The notes under the pieces: model-generated | What the model saw: the letters and a program-made list of their open reading frames with translations, nothing else | The model's database searches: none | Told to the model about the DNA's origin: nothing | Position numbers and translations under genes: made by a program | Assembly: GCA_004352715.1 (NCBI GenBank) | Contig: SCFE01000045.1 | Coordinates: 510,090-574,089, forward strand | Origin: Hofstenia miamia | Lineage: Eukaryota > Xenacoelomorpha > Acoela | Length of the DNA stretch: 64,000 nt | Direction of reading: 5' to 3' | Shown: piece after piece, positions 23,930 through 36,490 of the stretch | How positions within the stretch are numbered: position 1 is the stretch's first letter | How the letters are laid out: the number at the start of each line of letters is the position of its first letter

Positions 23930-25540
23930 ATTGCTAGACGTCTTAGTATAAACTATTTATGATGCACTGCAGAACATAAGAAATAGACACAAACTAAAGC
24001 CAGATGCAGGAAAAATATATGTGGTGTTCATTGCATATATCAGTTATTAGAAGCCTCAGCAATGTGTTTAGACATCATTACTGCTACTAACTATGCAGAT
24101 TACGGTCATGTAAAGCAGCCACATGGTAGGCACTGCTTTGTCCAGAAAGGATGTCTATTGATGATTGATTACAAGATATATCAAGCAATGTTGACTATGT
24201 AGCATGCTGGTATAAAGAATCACTTTTATAAAGTTCCAATGCAACAAAGAATAATTTGGTGATTAGTTGCAGCAAAGCAGATGAACAAATCCGTAGGATT
24301 TCATTGAATGAAACATGCGTGCAACATGTGCAATAAGATGTAAAATGGTCGTTGAGCTTTAGCATCAACCTAACATGTTTTAAGAATTAACTTTATTTGA
24401 TTTCGAAAGTCTATTGCATACAGTAATAGTACAATTTGTGACTTCATATTGAAAACATAGAGAGCATTTAATTATTAATCTTAATCGAGACTTCATTACT
24501 GTTTCAATTTTTTATCATAATATTGAATTTTCTGTTTGACTAAAACTAGCATAATTTGATTTCTAATATTGTGATGTATGATAGCAAATTTTCTAGTTTT
24601 AATGAAGCTCATTTTATACATACTCACCATAAGTATAACTCAGTCTTATCAATATTGTAAAATTTAGATGTTTGTCTTTTACGATCAATGGATGATGACA
24701 AGCAAGTTGGCAGAGAGTACCTATTTAGTAGATTCCACGTATGCGTTGCTCCAAACATTCAATTCAAAAACCTTATGAAACTTGTTAACAACAAGACAGT
24801 ATCCCAGAACTTCAATTGTCTAAGCTTAGACTTTAATAACGTATTACTACAGGTAGTTTACATACCTAAAACTGTTAACAAAAAAGAGAAGATGCTCCAA
24901 TTCATTTCTAAGAATCCTTTTCTAAATACAAGAGAAGAAAAGCAGCTTCTCACAATGTTCTCAATCTTGAGTTTTGCTTGGAGCATTTACAGATAATGGC
25001 AAAGCCAACATGAAGAAAGTATGCATCAAACCTAAAGGAAGAATCGCAAATTTTGTTTTCATAAACATTTTCATAAGCTGCAACTTATTACAACGTGCCA
25101 TAATAAAAAAAATTGCCAATACTTTTCACTGATTCACTTTCCAACACAACTACCAAAAGCGAAGAAGTACACAAAAGTGAATGAATATGAAAACAGACGA
25201 ATGTGAAGAGAAATAGCTAGTGCTATGCGTGTATCCTCACTAGAAATAAAGCTGCATAATGCATATTTAGAAGATACACACATCATAAAACGTCTACAAT
25301 ATTGCAGCTTCAGCTGCAACCCAACTGACCTATGTCAACATTTTATTGAGGATGTGTAATCTCTTGATGTCATTGATAAACTTTTATATAAGTTATCTTG
25401 TTATGCAGCATACCATGGTTGCATTAAATATTTGTAAGACATTGATTCCTGCCACAATAGTTTTTTATCATTATTAAGCACTGTAGTTGCATCTCGTAGG
25501 ATCTCTAAATTTCGGTGAAGTACAGTTTTTGACAATTGCT
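23930..25540 (+). pseudogene. Decayed reading frame of unknown family
   Basis: Plus-strand frames across this span read like protein with scattered stops: for example ATNYADYGHVKQPHGRHCFV at about 24085-24145, then an open frame at 24688-24996 containing VCVAPNIQFKNLMKLVNNKT, then EIASAMRVSSLEIKLHNAYL at about 25210-25270. The continuity of non-repetitive, non-AT-biased peptide segments over 1.5 kb suggests an old transposon gene or processed pseudogene. I do not recognise the family, and terminal repeats were not found. Confidence 0.35.
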
Positions 25541-26651
25541 CAGCCAATAATATATTAAGGTTTTCAATAGCCAGAATGAACCAAAGTTGTGTCCTCCTAG
25601 TGACAAAATAATTTATTTTGAGTGAAATGTTTTGAAGAGATCTAACAAAACCTTGGCAAGGATTTTAACAATTAAATGCTAATTTTCACTTGAAACTTTA
25701 GAAATTAAAATTTGAAAATTTAACCAAGTAAGATAATATTAAGGGGACTTTATGATAAAAATTATTGAGTGTATACAATATTAATCTCTCTAATGGCTTG
25801 CGCGTTGTTCCAAAATAACTGTGAAAGTCCATTATAGTGACGTTTATTTATTGTTAAATTTGACAGGAACTTCTGCTGTGGTGCATTTAACATCCAACGC
25901 TCGTGGCATTATCTAGTAAGTGGCGCATTCTAAGCTATTCAAGAATTAATGCTTCGGCTAGGAACAAATATATTGTTATCACGTGATTTATTTTTCTTGT
26001 CTACGTGTGCTACGCAGTTCTTAGTAGTTTCCTTATTCGATAACAACAGCAATACGTTTTTCCTCTCTTATTTCCCATCTTGGTTTGCTGCAAAATTTAG
26101 TTGCAATTTTATTGTCCTCAAACAATTCAAGAACCTGAGGCAGGAGATGAATTTCGGACATTGCAAGTAACTTCTCTTGTGCATAAATGTAGTTGAGAGC
26201 TTTAATATGTTGCTCACATAATTTTTAACACTAGAACCAATAGTAGCTATATACATTTATAGTCATGTTGATGATCTCAGTGAACTTGCTATTTGTAAAA
26301 ATTTTGTTTCTATTTCATAATTTTCACACTTGAAACATCAGATGTAAATAAGTTGTTAAGGAGTAATCTCTGCTCTAGTGTTAAACATTTCCCTATCCAT
26401 GTCATAACACTGCTGTAGGAGTTCATTGGGTAATTGTTATTGAGGCTCTTGAATAAGATTGACTTTTAATTTGTACATTTTTTCTTCAGTTAACTTGAAA
26501 AATAGTGTGTTTGATGCATTAATTCCTTTCATTAGGGTTTCAGTACTATAGTAAATATGGGTCCCTTCTCTGAAGAATAAAGGATACAGAAGTGTTTTGC
26601 TTACAGTTCCCCACATAGAGTGTTAGAGAGGGATATTACAGAATTATGTAA

Positions 26652-26890
26652 ATGCACAGTGGCGCATGCAAGATGGATGTCCCTCCGTCGAGTTTTCAAA
26701 ATTGATATTTATTGGTTAAATTAAAATTTTTTCTGTAAAAATTTAGAAAAATTAAAAACGATGGCAAAGAAATGCATTTATTAGCGGTCTAGTTGTTCAA
26801 TATTTTGAAAAAATTTCGCGGGGCTTAGCCTCATTTTTGGTCACGAACTTGGTCATGACTGAGATGCCCCTTCTGGTAACAAGAAACTCA
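26652..26890. repeat. Degenerate relative of the CAGGC-type MITE
   Basis: The words TTTCGCGGGGCTTAGCC and TTGGTCACGAACTTGGTCA match the interior of the MITE at 19819-20193 (TTTCGCGGGGCTTCCCC and TTGGTCACTTACGTAATCA) in the same order and spacing. The outer end near 26657 reads CAGTGGCGCATGCAAG and is eroded. Confidence 0.5.
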
Positions 26891-28232
26891 CACTCAAGCT
26901 AAAGCTGCGTTTCACGCATACAAATTTAACATGTGACAAGAATATTTCATTTATTTTTTACCCTTACTGACATTTATCAATGAATTTATTAGTGAACTAA
27001 CTTTACTATCACATCTTAATTCCAACAAATGTAGATGGAAACATTTTATTCTCGAGTAATTATAATAATTCGAAGAAATCAAAATTTCCTTTTAAACTTT
27101 TATAAAATGTATAAAGTGCACTTGAATCAAAGTCTATTGTATATTTACATAAATAATGCTATGAACTATTCCGATATGATTCCAATATCTTCGAAAACTT
27201 CATTACTAGTGAATCGAAAATTCATAAACAGGATGTCAAATGTTAGTAAATAGATCTGCTGCTCTAAAAAATTAGCGGTCACCCAATAATTTATTATTTT
27301 GGGAATTTTTTCTCAAGAGGCTTAAACTTAATATGCACGCGGTGACACTTCTGATAACATTTGCTGTATGAAAAATTGTCTGTCACTCAATAAAAATGGA
27401 AAACGTAATTGTTGCTGATGAAAAAAGGAAAAAGATTATGATAATATGTCACTATTCGAAAACCTCAGCAAACAAATTCAAAATGTACATTCGTTACCTT
27501 GAACTGCCTATAATTGGGTTGAGATTTCATCCTTTAACGAAAAAAATAGTATAGTTTCACATATGACTGAAAAACACAAAATCATAAATTGTGGCTATCA
27601 TCAGACAATGACTACACTAAAAATAATTTAAAGAAAATTAAAACAATAAGAGGAAAAAATTTGTTACACCTTGTGGTGTTGGAGGCTTTGTTAATTTTGG
27701 GAATATTTATAACAAATCCATGGTAAAGCTTTCCAATGTTAAAAATTTAAAAGAGCACACTATATAAATTCAAATTTTACACTGGCATTGAAAATATCAA
27801 GCATTGTACAATAAATTATAAGCTTGTTTGTATAAAACAAAATTCAAAAATGATGTTTCAATCACTTTTTTGAAAGAGAATTATAACAAAACTACTATTT
27901 TGCAATTAAGAAGAATCTACGCAAATTATATAAGCAAATTTTAGGAAAATTTAATTATTATTATTAAATGGTCTAAGTTTGCTAAAGATAAATGAATTAA
28001 ATAAATACAACAGAAAACTTAAAAGAAACAATGCTATCTAACACTAAATTAATATTTAGTAAAATGTTCTAGATCTCAATGTTTAGAGAAATTACAAAAT
28101 AGATAACATTCTAATTGAAGTACATCTATTGTATCATGTATATGTCTCACTTCAATATTGAATTAACTGAAGCATAATCAAAGCTCTTTAATAATTCTAC
28201 AAATTCATGCAAAGAAGCGATGCACTATATTC

Positions 28233-28511
28233 ACAAAACCCTTATTCAGTTAAGCTATTAATTAAGCTTAAAGGCATCTGATGTATTCCTAAGTGTCTTA
28301 GTACGTAGCATTACAGTAGGATAAATATGATTAATGCAAATAAACGAATTTTTAAGAAAATTAAAATAATANCAAAACCCTTATTCAGTTAAGCTATTAA
28401 TTAAGCTTAAAGGCATCTGATGTATTCCTAAGTGTCTTAGTACGTAGCATTATAGTAGGATAAATATGATTAATGCAAATAAACGAATTTTTAAGAAAAT
28501 TAAAATAATAT
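28233..28511. repeat. 139-bp tandem duplication across a single N, probable assembly artefact
   Basis: The 139 bases at 28233-28371 are repeated at 28373-28511 with a single difference seen (C/T in GCATTACAG versus GCATTATAG), and exactly one N (28372) separates them. A one-base N at a perfect repeat junction is what an assembler leaves when two overlapping contig ends or haplotypes are not merged. Confidence 0.8.
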
Positions 28512-29757
28512 TTAGGATATTTGTTGAAATACAAAAAAGCACAAAAAGCATTATCTACATTATTTATTATTTTTTAATACAATTAAACAATTTATATTAA
28601 AAGTACAATTTTTTACTCGAAATATATAGAAATATATTAAAATAACAGGTTTTCAAAATAAAATTTTTCTTTTGCAGCTAGAGGTTAAAAGTTTGATTAA
28701 CTTGGCTCGTGTACATTGATAGATGCATAAATAAAGTTTCTGCAAAACATACATGTAGATACAGTTTTTTATTTTATCCTTATAAATTAACATTTTTTCT
28801 AGCTAGGCAGGTATAATGAATGCAAGAATGAGAGAGGGTATGCTCTTAAATACAAACATTTTCTCAAAATGAACAGCCTAGTAAACACAATGGCAGTTAA
28901 TTTGTTTGGAATTATAAAACCGATTGCATTTAACAATGAAAAATCTTTAATCGCAATGGTATTTTTATAATTAGCTTTCTTTAATTTCTCGATGCTATGT
29001 GTATTACATTTTTAATGTAACGAGGTATCTGAGTTTCTTAGAATAGACAAGATTTGGCTCTGCAATCCGTAGTACATGTACAATATAATGTGCATTTTGA
29101 TGCTAAAAAAAGACATGTTAAATTTGGCAGAAAAACTTTATTTACTATAAAATTTGAATTGAGAACCGTTCAGTGAAACCCCCAACAAATATGTTGCTAT
29201 TAATATCCAAATCATGTATGTATTATTTCGAAAAGTTTTTGAGAAATTTTCTTTAATATTGGAGTAGTCAGATACCTCCAATGCAATGTTCAAATCTGCC
29301 ATTAAAAATTCAAAATTACTTTCTAATATTCGTTTTACCAAGGAATTCAGAAAAATATTTCTGAGAATATAAATTTAAATATTTTATTGGAAAACCTGAA
29401 GTAGTTCAAATTTTTAAAAAAAAACACATTATCGAACAAAATTTGATCAAGAATTTTTATATGAATTAGCTCCGGGATCTTCTCTAAAATATTTAGCAAA
29501 CTTTAAGATTTTTTAGGTAGCCATTTGTTTATATAACAGTATTTTTTGCATTTCTTAAGTATATTGTAAGGAAGCTTAATTATATAAATCATTTATAGCA
29601 CATCGAGTTTTATTCATTTTCAGTGGCTTAACTAAACAATTCTTGGAATTAATATTGATGAGTGAATTGAATTACATCTGCGATTCTTCATTAGTCCTAA
29701 TAACTAAGCGACCTGCGAGTTATTTATCGTTTACCAAGTCAATGAATTAGATCCCAA

Positions 29758-29806
29758 ATGGCTAAGCTTTTTCTTATTTTAAGCTCAATCAGCTTATTTA
29801 GAGTCT
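29758..29806 (+). CDS. Gene B exon 1: signal peptide of a secreted/membrane protein
   Basis: This is the first coding exon of a nine-exon model that runs off the right edge: 29758-29806, 31009-31168, 32089-32261, 38479-38714, 41434-41499, 42911-43171, 49082-49273, 51598-51705, 60738-60972. The ATG begins MAKLFLILSSISLFRV, a short basic N-terminus plus a hydrophobic core, which is a classical signal peptide. The donor is GTCT|GTAAGT. One base (T) is left over and joins CT of exon 2 to give Ser, so cleavage is likely near SEA/TC. The protein then shows EGF-like, WSC and PKD-like domains. That combination points to the extracellular part of a polycystin-1-like receptor. This is inference, because the REJ, GAIN/GPS and membrane regions that would prove it are not in the window. 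The exon is tiny and was chosen because start, hydrophobicity, donor and phase all agree. Confidence 0.65.
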
Positions 29807-30467
29807 GTAAGTTATTTTGCTAGTAATTTGCAATATTCAACGAAGTATAATAAACAACAAACTATATATTTAGTGTGTGCATTAAAAATAAGCTGACAAA
29901 GTGATCCGAAAATTTCAAATTGATCTGCCTATTCACAACACTGCACGGAAATGAACCCAAATGCAGTGAATGCTGTGAAATTTATAAACAATGCGTTGAA
30001 ATATAAAATTACATTTTCAAATTTTCCTTTAGTAAATCAAACACAAAGAATGCGCACCTTTGTCGCATTCGCTGCGTCAATATAGAGAACTTCTTGATAT
30101 GCCATAAAAATTGTTTAAATTACGAAATTTATTTCGTCTTTAACATTTACTTTGTGCATACTGTGTATTTTATAGGATATAAAGCGATATATATATATAT
30201 ATATAAAGTGAAATATATTTGCATGAACACCAAGTAAACAAAGCAAATTTTGAAATATTACTAAGAACAAAAAACACCAAATTAGCTGAAGCCCTATTCA
30301 TAAAAAATGCAACAAAGAACATGCTATTAAATTGTCAACAAAGTACGATTAATTTACTGAACATATTTTAAGTGTATGCCTATTTCAACATCATTTAATG
30401 TAGTAATTGTAAATTAAATCCCACGCATTTGTACATTGACGATGATTCATAAATCGAAACCGGTTGG

Positions 30468-30469
<2 letters not shown>

Positions 30470-30505
<36 letters not shown>

Positions 30506-30731
30506 TTTTTGTATTTAACTCAATTTCCAGGAATNNNNNNNNNNNNNNNNNNNNNNNNNNNNNNNNNNNNNNNNNNNNNNNNNNNNNNNNNNNNNNNNNN
30601 NNNNNNNNNNNNNNNNNNNNNNNNNNNNNNNNNNNNNNNNNNNNNNNNNNNNNNNNNNNNNNNNNNNNNNNNNNATATATATATATATATATATATATAA
30701 ATTTTTTGTATTTAACTCAATTTCCAGGAAT
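30470..30731. repeat. (TA)n with a gap (30535-30674) flanked by a duplicated 33-mer
   Basis: The 33 bases from 30502 to 30534, which follow a (TA)n tract, occur again at 30699-30731, also after a (TA)n tract, on the other side of 140 N. The duplicated order (TA)n-33-mer, gap, (TA)n-33-mer suggests two ends of the same locus that were not collapsed. Confidence 0.8.
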
Positions 30732-31008
30732 TTGATGCGCACAGAAATGATTTCGTTTTACTCTGATATCAATTTTTTCATTATCTCTTGATTAATCAAT
30801 GCTTGCTACTATTGAAAATGCCAACATAGGGTAAAAATTAACTTGTAGTTGTAGGAATGCTGTACTAATTTGATAAACTCTGTGACTGCTCAGAAAAACC
30901 AGCTGTTATCTATTAATTAGCTGGTTTGCAAGCATTTAAGGATCTTACTGTTTATGATGAATGTGCACTAAAAATGTTTGTTTGAGTGTATCTAATGCAA
31001 CCATTTAG

Positions 31009-31168
31009 CTGAAGCAACATGCCGGATGGGAAGTCAAAACGTGCAGTGCCGTTCTGATTCATTTTGCGATGTCGACCGTAATCGTGGAAGCTATGGACAA
31101 AATTTCTGTGCTTGCACTGATCCAATGGTCTATGGAGACGGAATCAATACCTGCCATATAAACAATAC
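31009..31168 (+). CDS. Gene B exon 2: EGF-like module
   Basis: The acceptor CCATTTAG and donor AATAC|GTACGT bound 53 codons with six cysteines in EGF order: C(RMGSQNVQ)C(RSDSF)C, then FCACTDPMVYGDGINTC. The C.C..........GDG..C ending is typical of EGF-like domains. The exon ends with two bases (AC) completed by T of the next exon to give Thr. There is an N-glycosylation site (NNT) at its end. Confidence 0.75.
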
Positions 31169-32088
31169 GTACGTTAGACTTCCTACTCAAAATTAAGTTC
31201 TGAAGTAGATTTTTTCTAAAAGTTAATTTTGTGTAATCCAGTACAACAGTTCCATTTTTTGAAAATTGCATTGATTTTTTAAATTGAAACTGTTCACTTC
31301 ATTTTTAATGTCTAAAAAGAAGCAACTATTTTATATATTGATGAACGTTGTTGCCTAGAACAAAAAGATAATAGTGTACCAAGGTAGAGCAGAAGCAATT
31401 CTTAGCTCCTTATTTATACTAGTATAATAATTCACTTTGACCAGCCATTTCTCACAATTTGAACCGAACCCAAACGGAAACTCAAGAGCGGGCCTTTGGA
31501 GCTTTAGTCTGTTAGTCACGAAGATGTTGTTAAAGTGGCAATTAAAATCGACTCTTACTAAAGAAAATCTCACGAAAAGGGAATTTTAAATTTGAATAAT
31601 TGCAAAATACACAATTTGGGGTCTATGGAATATTGGGCAGAACAAATAAATTATTGCTGCCTAATTTGGAATTGATTTCAAGATTTATATGTTGCATCTC
31701 ATCACTCTCAAAAGTCTAAATCTTGGTGCTAGTTTACCAATGGTTAATTATAGATGTGTTCTTTAATTGTAAAGAGAATGTAATAGAGTTAATTCTGAAC
31801 TCTAACTTTCCTAGGGTTTGCCAATTGTTTGAATTAAGTATATCAAGCTTTTATGATAGTCTAGGGAAGTTAAGTTAAACAATTTTTTATCTGTTTCGTT
31901 ATTTTGGCAATGCGCGTTATTCTATATAATTTTGAATTTGAGAAAATATCTCATTATGTTCTCATTTAGATTCTTTTAAGGCTACTAAGTATAGAAAATG
32001 TTTGTATTAATCTTTCGAAATTTGAACGTAATCGTACACAATTCATTTTGAAGAGCAAATTCTGAAATAAATGTGTATGCTTACTTAG

Positions 32089-32261
32089 TATTGAAATGCC
32101 AATAATGCGAGGCCTCAAATTGGAAGGATGCTACGAGATATCAAACACACAATTTGATTTACAATATTCCTGTGGAGATATCAATGGAAGCAGCTATACT
32201 GTGGTTGAAGCTCAAAAGGCTTGTGCTCGTTTGGGATTTTCCTTCACCCTCATTACAGAAG
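32089..32261 (+). CDS. Gene B exon 3: first half of a WSC domain
   Basis: The acceptor TTACTTAG and donor GAAG|GTTTGT bound a segment with LEGCYEIS, then YSCGDINGSS, then VVEAQKACARLGFSFTLITE. The GCY start and the AC...G.. helix followed by an extended strand are the opening of a WSC domain, a putative carbohydrate-binding module also present in polycystin-1. One base (G) is carried into the next exon. Confidence 0.75.
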
Positions 32262-32949
32262 GTTTGTATTAAAATTTAAAATACAAACGAAAATATTTAC
32301 TATAGAATATATTCCATGTGCACGAGTTTGACATCCTTTTTAAAATATATCACATTATTTTCTATTAAAATCTAGGATTTCCAAACAAACAAACATTATT
32401 GCAAATGGTAGTTAGGCCCAAACACTTAATTCCATTGATCATGGTTTAGCAAGCTAGTCTTGTATAGAAGAAATGAGTTCAAGAATCTTATTTTGCTAAA
32501 ACAAACAATGACAGGGGCTCTAAGCAATTTAATCCAAACAGGCAGGAACCAGAAACGGCAAAATTCATATCAGCAGTAGAAAGCCCGAAAGTTATGTTGG
32601 TTTTTTTATGATTAGTGAGTCCGGAAATGGATAGCAATATATCGTAAATTTGAAAAATTATGATATATATATATATATTTGTCTTTTTGAAAACAAATAT
32701 AAGCACGTACAACAGTGCATTATTGTTAATCCCACTCACATTTGCTGATTGGCAGTGGGTTTGATAAAACATGATTTAAATCTTGATTTACACTTCCTTC
32801 TTTGTTGTTCTCCCTATTGATATGCAGCGTGTAGCACAGATTGCAGGGAAAGTATATTTTTTAATGGAAAATGAATATATATATTGTCAAGCAAAACATT
32901 AGATGACTGAGAACCCAAAAGGAAAAGAGCATTTATAAAATATAGCATT

Positions 32950-32950
<1 letters not shown>

Positions 32951-32991
<41 letters not shown>
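32951..32991. repeat. (TA)n microsatellite in gene B intron 3
   Basis: About 20 TA units. Intron 3 (32262-38478) also holds a dispersed repeat at 34956-35434 and a LINE copy at 35706-36490. Confidence 0.9.
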
Positions 32992-32994
<3 letters not shown>

Positions 32995-34955
32995 TTAAAA
33001 GATGCGCTTTGCTAAACTAGGATGAACTTGGTAGAGTCTCTTCCTGTGCACAATTATATGATTTAAATGTATATGCATATTTACGCGTGCATTGTTTTTT
33101 GCTAAGCATTTTTATACAAAGAACCAAAATCATGAAGAAAATCCAATTTGCAGTTCAGTTAATCTTTTTATATATTCGATTGCCCTATTGATAGAAGTTT
33201 AATTTGTTAAGAACATATATTACATAAGATAAAGGAGTCAACAATAAACTTTGTGGCTGAAAGGGAATGGAGAATTGTATCCGTGGTCGAATAATCGCTC
33301 TCATTCAATTTTGATGACTATGCGACAATTTCATTTTGAAAGCAATTGGACAGCACGATCTCGAAATGAACTTCAATCTATTTAATGTTCCATGCCATGT
33401 AATTTTTAAAATTTAAATTTGCTGGAAGCTTAACACAAAATACTGGTGGGGATACACCCTGTATGAAGCTGTCCCTACCACAAATGCTTATACTATTAAA
33501 ATTTTTCATTAAATTGTATAACTATCTTATTATTTATTAAAGGCATTTAGAAAATTACTGTAAAAATTCGCTTAAAAACATATGAATTGGCCTAATCTCT
33601 TATGCCACTGCACCTCTATGAGGAAAATCCTAATTACGACACTAAGGCAGCACGAAATGTCAAAATAGTAGATATTTGATTCAATATATATAAAGCAATG
33701 TTGAGAGGCCCTTTGTTGAGTAAATATAATAATGAATGCGCCATATTTAGTTTCATATACAATTTTATATAATTGATGTAATTATTAGAAAATGTAACTA
33801 CATAGGTTTCAATTAATGTATACAATGCCGGATCAATGGGGATAAATAGGTTGACTAGCTACCCCTAATTTTTAAAATATAGTAAAAAGCCATGAGTATT
33901 ATGTTGGGGATGGTAAAACCCCCTCCTAAGCAAAAGTCCAGCGAGACATTAGACTAATGGGAGGTGTAATTTATAGTGAATTTTATGTACGAGAGTACTA
34001 TTTGTGACCACCAAAATTAGGTGGGCCACACGCACCACCATATAGGGCTTATGTGGCTCAAATACTTAGTGTGGTGTAGCAACTCCTCTCATCAAATTCT
34101 AATTCCATCCCTAGCATACACAATTTTGACTCAATTCACTTGAATAGCTATTTAACAAAAACGGAGAAGCTTTCTTGCATGGGAATTTTCAGCACTTTTT
34201 TAATACCTGCGAAATTTTCGTACATAAAGCTCCTCGTGTATATTCAAGAACTTTAATAACCTAGATGAACTTAAGCAATTTATAAACAACATGTACCTGT
34301 ATATATTAAACCAAAAAAGACAATTAACTAAAAATTTTTTAAGCATTCTTAAGAACAAAATTGAGTCAAAGAATACAAGATTTTATATACCCTATTCTTT
34401 AAATTGACTAGTCTTATAAAATTAATGCCTTAAAACATTAATCAATCGAATATTTTCATTACCATGTTACACCAATTTTACTGAAGCATTTGACAAACTT
34501 TTTTCAATACTTTTAAATAAAAAGATATTGTTTGAATAATACAATGTAAAAAAACAAAAAAACTTGAAAAACACATATTGAAGTTTAAAATATATTGGAG
34601 AAAGAGAAAAATACCTAAATAACTACATAAAAACCCACGCAATTATGAAAAAATAACATTCTAGTTTTCACATCAAAAGTGACTTCATCACATTCAAAAC
34701 CAATTAAGAAAAAAATGGATAATTCGAGGCAATTAGTGAAGCTTAGACACTCTGTCTTGGTTAATTTAAATTTAGACATTTTAATAATAGTGTAGTGTCG
34801 ACCCTAATAAGTTGATTATTGTAACTGTCTCACATATGTGTTTAACTCAGTCATGTTCAGAAAGGAATTCTAAGCAAAGAAAATGAACTAATCGGCTTAG
34901 CAGCTGGGGACCGAACAATTATTTGTAAACAGTGCAGTGTAATAACATTTCAGTT

Positions 34956-35434
34956 TTAACCCTATTTCCAATAGAAATTTTTCAAAATCTGTGATGTTTT
35001 TTCCAAAAATTTTTTAAGCGCTTGTAACTTACGAATTAATGAAGATATTTAAATTTTGAAACCACCACAGGATAGAGAATTGTGTTCTCTTTCTTTTTGA
35101 ATTTATATTTGTGATCTTTTTGTGTCACGTAAAAGCGCAAAAACCTCAGAAAACAAAATATTTCAGGGTAGTTATTTTTACTATGGGCCTTAGACTGCCT
35201 CATTATCTGAACACTTGGTATGGAAATCATTGGAATATTTTTTAAAAAATGGATCTCACTTAAAAAATTTTTTATTTGCATGAACTTTATGAACCAGAAT
35301 AAGTTTTAGCACAAATCTTCATCATTACATGAGCGGGCCCAACCTCATAGATGTGTCCATGTAAAAGGCTTTCAATATTTCTTAACAGGCTTTGATAAAA
35401 TTCGTAAAAAATGCGGAGAAATCGCTTCGTTACA
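34956..35434 (+). repeat. Dispersed repeat family R1, copy A (starts TTAACCCT)
   Basis: This copy aligns with 62114-62590 over about 470 bp in the same orientation: TTAACCCTA, TTCAAAATCTGTGATG, AGATA.TT.AAAT.TGAAA, CTCTTTCTTTTT, CGC.AAAA.C, ACTG.CTCATTA.CTGAACA, then AAAAGGC.T.CAATATTTCT. Both copies begin at TTAACCCT, the usual left end of piggyBac-type elements, but no right terminus was found. Confidence 0.65.
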
Positions 35435-35534
35435 CAAAAATAACACTATTTGATATATGATTAATTCAGCCTCGTTCGAGCTGGTTTCGTACAGAAATCA
35501 CCAATAGTTTTTGGTAGCGTTGGTTTGCTTTTCT

Positions 35535-35690
35535 GTTTGTCTGTTAGCAACTTTATGGAAAAAGTAATCGATGGATTGACCTCAAATTTTCACCAGAGGT
35601 GGGTTTCCGCCCAAGAAGGAATCCATTAAATTTTGGTGCTGATCCGGGGACACAAGCTGCGTGGCGGAGGTTTGCGCTCTACGTATTAAA
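35535..35690 (+). repeat. Conserved repeat block, fragment
   Basis: A block with balanced base composition reads CTGTTTGTCTGTTAGCAACT, then a segment with GTAATCGATGGATTGACCTC, GGGTTTCCGCCCAAG and GGCGGAGGTTTGCGCTCT. Words of this type recur in dispersed repeats of many invertebrate genomes, to my recollection. The block ends just before the truncated LINE at 35706, which probably inserted into it. Confidence 0.4.
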
Positions 35691-35705
35691 TAATGAATGA
35701 TTTGA

Positions 35706-36490
35706 GGTAAATATCTCATCAGATTTGAAAGGGAACCAACATTATACCAAAGTTCTAAACAAAGCAATTAATGTATTATTTTATCTAAGAAGAAATGTAC
35801 CATATATAACACCTAAATTTATAAAAACTAAGTTATTCAAGAGTTGCATATTCTCTGTTATAACTTATGGATCACAATGTTGGTGGCCAAATAGACATCA
35901 ATTTGAAAAAATTGAAAGATATCAAAGGAAATGCTTACATTGGTGTTTAAATTCAAATAAGGAAATATCTTATGAAAATTTGTTGCACCTTAACATACTT
36001 CCAATTGCTATTCAATTTCAATTGTATGATTTGATATTTTTCAATAAAGTACTAAATGGATTATACAGAATAGATCATACTGAATTTGTTAGTGTAAAGA
36101 ATACTTCATCAAGAGAAAAACGGAATATTTTCAAAAATCGCAAATGCAAATTGGTTACATTTCATAGCAACTATTGGGATCGTATTACTTACTTGACTAA
36201 TTACGTATCAGTAAATTCTAATATCAGCATTCATGATCGTCCTAGCATTGTAAAGAAACAACTTCGTATATTCTTTGAAGATTATGTTATTAATCATTTT
36301 GAATTGAACAATACTTGCTCATGGTTTCTATCTTGCAATTGCATCAATTTTAGAGAAGTAAGATTCTTTCATAAATAGAAATAATGTGATATTTGTAATG
36401 TATTTTTTTTTATTGTCCAAAATTTTGTTTTATTTGTAAATTAAGTTTGTAGCGCTTTATAAGCGAATTGAAGTCATTTAGTAGTAGTAG
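35706..36490 (+). mobile_element. Second 5'-truncated LINE copy, same 3' tail as the intron 1 copy
   Basis: An open frame of about 220 codons (from about 35706 to 36378) begins at the NISSDLKGNQHYTKV segment of a reverse transcriptase, just after the catalytic box. It continues with CIFSVITYGSQCWWPNRHQF, ILPIAIQFQLYDLIFFNKVL and HDRPSIVKKQLRIFFEDYV. The last segments parallel those of the LINE at 15085-16295 (LLPISLLLQF.DIILFNKL; CSCFIFCYCI versus CSWFLSCNCI). The 3' UTR is about 100 bases, has a GCGCTTTATAAGCG hairpin and ends in TAGTAGTAG, the same tail type as the first copy. It is 5'-truncated and has no stop inside. It is a related, not identical, family member. Confidence 0.85.

Larger units (their letters stand above)
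22879..29757. other. Spacer between gene A and gene B
   Basis: The spacer holds no intact gene. It contains a decayed coding-like stretch (about 23930-25540), a degenerate repeat (about 26652-26890) and an assembly-type tandem duplication (28233-28511). The remainder is AT-rich without recognisable structure. Confidence 0.6.

Noticed and set aside
30464-30700. Open frames of alternating Ile-Tyr or Tyr-Ile running through N blocks (also near 38.8, 41.6, 43.6, 45.2 and 53.3 kb)
   Set aside because: These are translations of (TA)n tracts and unknown bases, not proteins.
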